Assembly (NCBI GenBank): GCA_015227615.1
Contig: JAALGZ010000036.1
Location: 310,001-374,000, forward strand
Source: Labyrinthula sp. Ha
Taxonomy: Eukaryota; Sar; Bigyra; Labyrinthulida; Labyrinthulaceae
Length of the DNA: 64,000 nt
Direction of reading: 5' to 3'
The translations under genes were made by a program, and so were the position numbers. Positions 57,901-64,000 of this stretch are shown here, piece after piece. The notes under the pieces are model-generated. The model ran no database searches. It was given only the letters and a program-made list of their open reading frames with translations, and had not been told where the DNA came from. How positions within the stretch are numbered: the stretch's first letter is position 1; every line of letters begins with the position of its first letter.

Positions 57901-59470
57901 TTTTATGTATTTTACTAACATTCTGCAATCAAAGCATTAGGTGCTAACTTTCTTAAGTCCTTCATTCTTTTACAATTTCATTGTGGACTTATTTCAGTAT
58001 CGAGGTAGGCAGCAAAGGGAGCATACCTTGTAGTATTCGGTCTTATTTATTGATAACTTATGATTATAATATTGCTGCAATTATATTTGTTATTGATATT
58101 CAGTAGTAATCCTTTATTATTTTTAATATTTAAGTAACATAGCAGATCTCTTGATAAATAGATTCATGCAACGTTTGACCCAATTCTAAAATATTCTCGG
58201 TGCCGAGAATCCACTTCACACATGTAAGAATACAATACAGAAGAAAGAATATTTTATTCACTCTATTTGGTAGGGGGGGGGACTAGAAGCAACTTCAGTA
58301 ATTACTAGATGAGAAGAATTTATATTCGTTGTAGATAATAGATTTAAAATGACGTAGCAATTAGGTGTAGATAGCAATTATCAAACCTAGCCCTTATTTA
58401 CTTTTATATTCTTGATTTTTTTCTAAGAAATTGAAGGACAGCTCAATAACAGTACAAATGACATTATTAATAGTGCTTTTAATAAATAGGCGTACTTGCA
58501 TGAGATCTACCCCAAAGCAATAGATTGTTAAGTAACCCATTAGAAATGCTAGAGTGTGGAAATATTCATACAGAGACATATTCAAAAGGAGGTAATATAA
58601 TTTCTATCCCCGGCCTCTTAAATTGCAGTATTTTGTTGAATATTGAGATTGTTTTGAATAAATTATAGTTAGAACTGCTATGTAGAGATGCCAAAGAAGT
58701 ATATACCGCGAAATTTGTCCCTAGAAAGGTTAATGAACTAATTGCTTCTATTGGTATCGATGGATCAAACAAGTTAATGCTGACCCGTGCATGCTTTAGA
58801 AGTGATGACAATGGAACAGTGATTGGAAAACTATGTTTCTCTAGGACAAGTAGATGAATATTTGGATGTAGATGTCCATTTTATTCTTGCAGACCGTATA
58901 TTTTTATTGTAATATGAAGTGTGATATAATTCATAGATAAAAAAATGATACAGAAATTGGGACTAAAATACACTGGTTTAACTCTACTAATGAGAGATAA
59001 CCGAATAGAACAGAGACTATGCATATTTCCTCCTGTTATGAGCGTACTTCTTGTCAAATACGAAACCCGTGCCTGGATAGAACGTTTGCTGCCATTTTAA
59101 TATTTCATGTGCTAGTTTGGCCTGTTTTGTTTCTACTATATTTTGGAATTAAACTAAACTCAAATATTTCAAACTGCAAATTTGTCTTATAACCGCTGAA
59201 AGACGTCTAAAACAGCTTTCAGAAACCATATGAGAAATTTTCTACCTGCAATAATTAATTAAGAAAAGGAAATTGCACATTCAAGTTTGTTAAGCAAGAA
59301 TACAGGTTAACTTGAAAAAATAGAGTAGAAATGCAGTTCAAAGTAATCAAATACAATACAAAATGAAGCTGATCAAAATTTTTTGGAGCTTTGTTTCAAA
59401 AGACAAACTGTGGCTGTAGGTTGAAGGTAGGGAATTTTGGGTTTGTGAAAACAACGTCAAGGACGAAGCT
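54997..59470. other. AT-rich desert
   Basis: No gene is supported. One plus-strand stretch near 58690-58857 stays open for about 56 codons with ordinary composition ('RDAKEVYTAKFVPRKVNEL') but matches nothing I know. Others are AT-random frames. Confidence 0.55.
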
Positions 59471-61120
59471 AAAATGCGAGGTTTTCAGAGTAGCGACCTT
59501 TCTACTCCTTCGAAAGATGTCACAGGGGCTGCGATCCGACTGAAGTACTTTCCCAAGTTTGTGAGTGTGAATGTTGGTGGCCTAACTGCTTTTAAGTGCA
59601 GCTACGTACAACAACTTTGTAAAGAAACTGAAATTCTAATGTTACAAGAACTGCACAAACAGGGAATGCAACGCTTGCAGCGGATGGTGAACGTTAGTCC
59701 GGCTTCAGAAAGGTGTTTTTTCTTCAAAACTGCCTGAAAAAACGGTGAGCGTAGCGACTTTCCTGTGTGACGCACTTGCTAGTCAAATAACGGACACGGA
59801 CGGAAGAAGCGACAGGATCCTGAAGCTGGATGTCAAACTGGAAGGAAAAAGGAAACTCTTCTTAGTGAACACGTACGCTCCATACTGCAGCCACGGACAA
59901 GAAGTTTACAGGAAGTACATGAAAGAGCTCAAGTCAAAGCTGAATGCACTTAACAAGAGAAGGTTGTTTCTCATTTGCGGTGATCTAAACGCTCAAATCT
60001 CAAGAAAAGAACTGGATAAAGAAGGTAAACTAGGCCTCTCCCATCGTACAAATACTAATGGTAAACTACTATCTCAACTTCTGAAGGAAAAGGATCTAAG
60101 CATCATCAACCATTTAATTGTTACAGGCAATAAAGGCTCCAAGAAACATGCTACAGTTATGTCAAGGTCGGAGAGTGGGGGCCATCCGAAATTGACTATG
60201 TAATAACGAATCGTGTACCTATGATAATTGGCTTCAGGATATCTACAGCTATATCATACAACCTATGGATGAAAAGGAACTTCGATCATCTTGCCATCAG
60301 TGTTCGAATAAACATAAACCAGGGTAGCAAAACAGACAAAAGAGCTAGATTCCAGCTAGACTACATCACACTAGGATCTAACATATCCATCCAGGAGAAT
60401 GTAAACAGAGAAGTGAGAGAAGCACTGGATCTGAATGATATCCTCAGTGACACCTACCTCACCCTAACCCACTCAATCCCAGCCATCATGAAGAAACACC
60501 TCCCAGAAGTCAAGTACAATCTTGCTGAACACCAGAACTCGGAACAAAACATGTCTTTGATGCGGTACAAGTGTGCCAACTGGAACAACTTGAACTCTGA
60601 AGAAAAGAAACGAATCACAAAAGATCTAAGAAGTTCAGCGAAGGAGGACTACAACAACTGGTTGGATAGAATAGCGGATGAAATAGAAACTGTATTCCAA
60701 AGCAAAAGTATGAGAACCGGCTACCAGCTGATAAAGAAAGTGAAACTAGTTCGGAAACAGTTCGGTAAAATAACCAAAAATACAACTGGAAAGAAGGTGG
60801 GAACCGCAAGACGTATCCAGATACCAAAAGAATATTTAGAAAAGCAACAAAACCTACCACTTCCAACGAACTTGTTGAAGGAAAACCAAATACGACATTA
60901 CCAAACTTCAATACTTGCAGCGGCTCCCTTGAACAACATAAACATACATCCTCCAACGGAGGATGAGGTCAAAGAATGCATCAAAACCCTAAAAAACAAC
61001 AAGGTCCCAGGACCAGACAACATAAGAAACGAGGTCTTAAAGCATGTTGAAATATCCCAAAAACATGCTGTTAGAGAGATCCAATCCTTCTTCAGGTTAG
61101 ATGCATTCTAGTCTAGAAAG

Positions 61121-61771
61121 ATGAGAAAAATCTGCAGAGGCAAAGTTGTATATCTCTACAAGCAGAAAGGAAGTAAAAATGACTCCTACAACTATAGACA
61201 AATCTCACTATTGAACTCCCACTTTAAGCTCCTCACAAAAATCATCAACAATCGAATAACGTCAATACTAAACAGACTCCCAGACTATCAAGCAGGATTC
61301 AGAAACAGCTACTCAACGATACAAAATATCGAGGCACTAGATACAATCATAAAAGAAATCCTCAAGCGGAAAATATATCTTCGAATTCTTTTCATAGACT
61401 TTGTGAAAGCTTTTGATAGTATTTCGCATAAATTCATGAAGCTAGCTCTGGAAGAACACCATGTACCAAAAAAGCTCATCAAACTTATCGCGACTCTCTA
61501 CGACAAGACCAAAGTTTTAGTTTCGGACAGCGGAGAAAATAGCAACCTGGTAAATATAAAAAGGGGAGTGCTACAAGGGGATAGCTTATCCCCAAGCATA
61601 TTTATTCTCTGTCTTGACTCTATAATGAAGAGAATAAAAAATAATACCTTAAAAGGCCCCAGCTTACACAATCAGACCTTCAGATACTTTGCTTTTGCAG
61701 ACGACTTGGTAATACTAACAAGGATCGACGAAAAAATAATCAGCTTTGTAATGCAACTGCAGAATCTTTAG
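61121..61771 (+). pseudogene. LINE reverse-transcriptase core
   Basis: This 216-residue open part contains RT blocks 2-5: 'YRQISLLNSHFKLLTKII' (block 2), 'AGFRN', 'FIDFVKAFDSI' (block A, first catalytic Asp), 'RGVLQGDSLSPSIF' (block B) and 'FAFADDLVI' (block C). It continues past an in-frame stop into the thumb region. All three catalytic Asp positions are intact, so the decay is recent relative to the 14-kb fragment. Confidence 0.88.
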
Positions 61772-62391
61772 CAACTGACGGGCCTAAAAATTAATATTAG
61801 CAAGACAAAAGTTATGCCCACAAACGAAGGATACAACTTGGTTGATAAAATACCAGACGTAGACATAAACAGAATACTAACCAACTTCCACTGTGAGCGT
61901 TGTGATAGATATTTCCACACGGAAACGTCACTAAGATATTACAAAAGCTCAAGGTTTTTTGATGGGACGCGCAACAGAAACAGAGCTGAGACTTTAGCTG
62001 TTACTGACAGTAGAACGATCATACACGACAGGATCCAACCCAAACCAAACAACGTTGAAGTAGCAGGCGAGACAATCCAAGTGGTAACAAAATACAAATA
62101 CCTTGGAGCTATCTTTGATCCACAAGGTACTAATGCTGATGCTATCTCCAAGAAACTAAATGAAGCTCACAACCACATCAATAGATTCAGAGACATATTA
62201 TCTTCCTCAAATATCCAAAAAAAGACGAGAATTAACCTGGCAAGAGCTCTAGTAATAGCCCCAGCCATATACAATGTAGAAAACTGATCGTCAAACTCGA
62301 AGATAACAAGAGCTTTAACAAAGATATCAAGAAGGCTGAAAAAGTCATTGACAGAATAGACGGCTTTAACTTTTAGCTAGAAGAGGGCGAC

Positions 62392-62970
62392 TTGGACCTT
62401 GTCAAAATAGTTAAGAAACGTCAGGAAAATCATAGATCCACTGCAAAAGATATCATTGACAAAGAACTAACAGCGTTGCGAGAATATCAACTTCAAAACC
62501 CATCACCACCACCACCAGCAAAACCTATATACTACTATGAAGCGCTTGCCTTACTAGGAGAAGAACCAGTGCCGCCTGAGGACCCACCACCATCCCACTT
62601 TACCCACCACCCTGAAAATCAGAACCAACCTTCAAACTGCACAAGAAGCCAAGAACCAGGAGAACACTTGAACAGGAACCAGCACTTGAACAGGAACTTG
62701 GACACGAACAGGAACACGGACTTGGACTTGAACAGGAACACAGACTTGGACTTGGATATGAACAGGAGCATGGACACGAACAGAACGCCAACAACACCCA
62801 TCCTTCGACCAAGATACAACATCCACAATCAACCCACAGAAAACGCAGCAACTAGAATATCACCTAAAGCACTAAGGGAAACGTCGAGAATAACAGCTGG
62901 AGGAAGAGGAATGAACCCAATGGACTATATTCAGGTGCTGGAGCAAATAAACGAAATTCTTCCATCCTGA
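62392..62970 (+). pseudogene. C-terminal Pro/Asn/Asp-rich module of the LINE
   Basis: The segment codes for about 192 residues: a charged helix, a PPPPAKP run, 'YYYEALALLGEEPVPP', then tandem 'LNRN' and 'DLDLNRN' repeats (about 62665-62785) and a conserved tail 'NPMDYIQVLEQINEIL'. The blocks before and after the repeats are conserved in the 14-kb fragment; the repeat array is not. It may be a nucleic-acid-binding accessory domain of this LINE family, function unknown. Confidence 0.7.
62665..62785 (+). repeat. tandem minisatellite in LINE coding region
   Basis: Repeats of about 12-18 bp built on 'gaacaggaac' and 'acttggac' encode LNRN, NRNT and DLDL units. The array is unstable-looking and absent from the related fragment at 14.3 kb. 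Confidence 0.8.
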
Positions 62971-63670
62971 CAAAAATATCAACATCGTTCACCTGGAATA
63001 ACAACAACGAACAGTCAACCTATAAAATAACACGAAAACAGCATAAGTCAGCTCAAAGGAGGCCCCCCAGCACTCACTAAGACCATCGATAACTTCAGCT
63101 GCAAGAAGCAAAATCTCCGGAAAATGAAGTAAACATCCTGAAAACAGCAAGAAACCTCGCCATCTATACTTCCCTTCAACCTACCGGACTTGAATCACCT
63201 CTTCCTATCTTCAAACACCTTGAAACATATTTAGGATCATCTAAAAACCAACATAAGATAAAAACAGGCCATCCAAAATGCAGAATCCAGATAAGAATGA
63301 GCAAAACCGTGAAAATCTTGAACAGGGACATAATAGAAAGCCATATCGTGGTAAAACATCAGCGGAAAAACCTTCAGCAGCGTGAACTGGACACCCGTGA
63401 GATTATCTTTACTTTTTGCATGATTTGTGTTTTGTTAATTTGATTGTGGTTTGTATCAGAAAAGTTAGGATTTTGGAAAATAATGGAAATGATCAAGAGA
63501 TGAGAGTTTGACCAACCAGTTTCAGAGGATCCTGTCGAACACCAATGAAATTAAAGAGAAATAAGGGAACATAATAAAACAGCAAAATAGCATAATAGTA
63601 CGTAGCTTTTATTGGTAGTTAGATCCCCGCCACAGGGTTAGGCCAGTAGGCCCAATTAACTCCCTTAAAA

Positions 63671-63694
63671 CCTAAACCTAAACCTAAACCTGAA
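63671..63694. repeat. short (CCTAAA)n tract, telomere-like
   Basis: Three perfect CCTAAA units and one CCTGAA are read directly, about 210 bp after the LINE 3' end and just before the repeat at 63698. The complement TTTAGG is close to plant/algal (TTTAGGG) and arthropod (TTAGG) telomere units, but the tract is short. Confidence 0.8.
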
Positions 63695-63697
63695 GGT

Positions 63698-63852
63698 AGG
63701 GATAGGAGTTGATAAAAACTATCAATAATAATTTAATAAATGTTTTGATTCTGATTATCAATAAAAGATTTGGGATTTTGATATTTATCAAATGATTCTG
63801 ATTTATTTTGGATAATCAATAGATTATCAATAATATATTAAATCCGAGCCCT
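63698..63852. repeat. second intact-length copy of the hairpin MITE
   Basis: Collinear without gaps with 50066-50220 (offset 13,632 bp). The first roughly 45 bp differ at about one base in four, and the rest is identical except for one base. Confidence 0.85.
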
Positions 63853-64000
63853 ATTAATCGCCTAATCTGAAGATAAAAGAATCTACGCCGTAGGAATATT
63901 TAAATGTGAAGCCATTCTGCTAAAGGTTTTAACTTAAAATGTTTTCATTCAATCATGGATGTCTTGATTTTAAACGGAATAACCTTCTTGATAGCAAGCA
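63743..64000 (+). repeat. 258-bp direct repeat, copy 2 (runs off the window)
   Basis: Matches 50111-50368 with one difference and continues to the last base of the window, so the true length of the duplication is unknown. Confidence 0.95.

Larger units (their letters stand above)
59474..63460 (+). mobile_element. damaged LINE (non-LTR retrotransposon) with APE endonuclease, RT and variable C-terminal module
   Basis: In order: an APE-type endonuclease (N-terminal 'NVGGLTAFK' and 'LMLQELHKQ', 'FLVNTYAPYCS', 'ICGDLNAQISR', then an SDH-like 'FDHLAI' near 60275); a linker; the reverse transcriptase with 'CIKTLKNNKVPGPDNI', 'LFIDFVKAFDSI', 'GVLQGDSLSPSIF' and the catalytic 'FAFADDLVI' at about 61689-61717; a zinc-finger-like 'CERCDRYF' segment; 'KYKYLGAIF'; and a Pro-rich and Asn/Asp-rich C-terminal part at 62392-62970. 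Two frameshifts (near 59740 and 60210) and in-frame stops at about 61109 and 61769, plus a frame change before 62392, make it inactive. The 3' UTR matches the fragment at 14.3-15.2 kb up to about 63455. No poly-A tail is evident and the exact 5' end is unclear. Confidence 0.9.

Noticed and set aside
62600-62851. Cys/Ser-rich minus-strand frame resembling a cysteine-rich peptide
   Set aside because: The pattern is the complement of the Asn/Asp/Arg tandem repeat in the LINE; not a separate gene.
1-64000. CRISPR arrays, bacterial operons or riboswitches
   Set aside because: The window is eukaryotic nuclear DNA. No regularly spaced repeats or such elements were seen.

Overview
The window is nuclear DNA from an AT-rich, probably unicellular eukaryote that I cannot place to a lineage. 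It carries clear eukaryotic genes: tubulin tyrosine ligase-like, MOB, COX16, UCH-type deubiquitinase, cathepsin Z, a PX-domain protein, a Prp19-like WD40 protein and a microsomal-type P450. All three standard stop codons are used as stops. Most genes are single exons. Where a gene is split, the intron is very short: 29 and 31 nt in the Prp19-like gene, 31 nt in the saccharopine-dehydrogenase-like gene, 26 or 29 nt in an unknown gene, probably 31 nt in another, and 44 nt in a helical-repeat gene. Such small introns point to a compact protist genome rather than an animal or plant. A TTL-like ligase hints at modified microtubules, possibly cilia.

The layout is gene islands separated by large ORF-poor deserts. 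1-6.0 kb: no gene seen, only a (TA)n microsatellite and a doubtful element fossil. 6.0-14.2 kb: dense island with a PH-like protein, a Ser/Lys-rich coiled-coil protein, two reverse-strand unknowns (one with a membrane segment), a coiled-coil protein and an AANAT-PhzF fusion enzyme. 14.3-15.25 kb: 3' fragment of a LINE. 15.25-25.4 kb: desert with two degenerate copies of a hairpin MITE and a possible Copia-like fossil. 25.4-28.6 kb: very compact island (Prp19-like without U-box, MOB, COX16, UCH) in which neighbouring genes abut or overlap. 28.6-31.3 kb: desert. 31.3-39.95 kb: island with the TTLL, two unknown proteins, an M23 metallopeptidase and a PX protein. 40-51.5 kb: desert holding only a cathepsin Z gene at 44.6-45.7 kb and, near 50-51.4 kb, a MITE and an 891-bp inverted-repeat transposon with 9-bp target duplications. 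51.5-55 kb: saccharopine-dehydrogenase-like and P450 genes. 55-59.4 kb: desert. 59.47-63.46 kb: a damaged LINE with endonuclease, reverse transcriptase, a degenerate zinc finger and a variable C-terminal module. The window ends inside a repeat that matches 50.1-50.37 kb with one difference over 258 bp.

Functionally, most recognisable genes serve cell architecture and housekeeping: microtubule modification, the spliceosome or NTC, mitochondrial respiratory assembly, deubiquitination, lysosomal proteolysis, membrane traffic and lipid or secondary oxidation. No operon-like pathway is evident. What stands out is the tight head-to-head and tail-to-tail packing, the ultrashort introns, and several unusual proteins: AANAT-PhzF fusion, U-box-less Prp19, MOB without its zinc cysteines, a eukaryotic M23 peptidase, and a P450 with His in the I-helix acid position.
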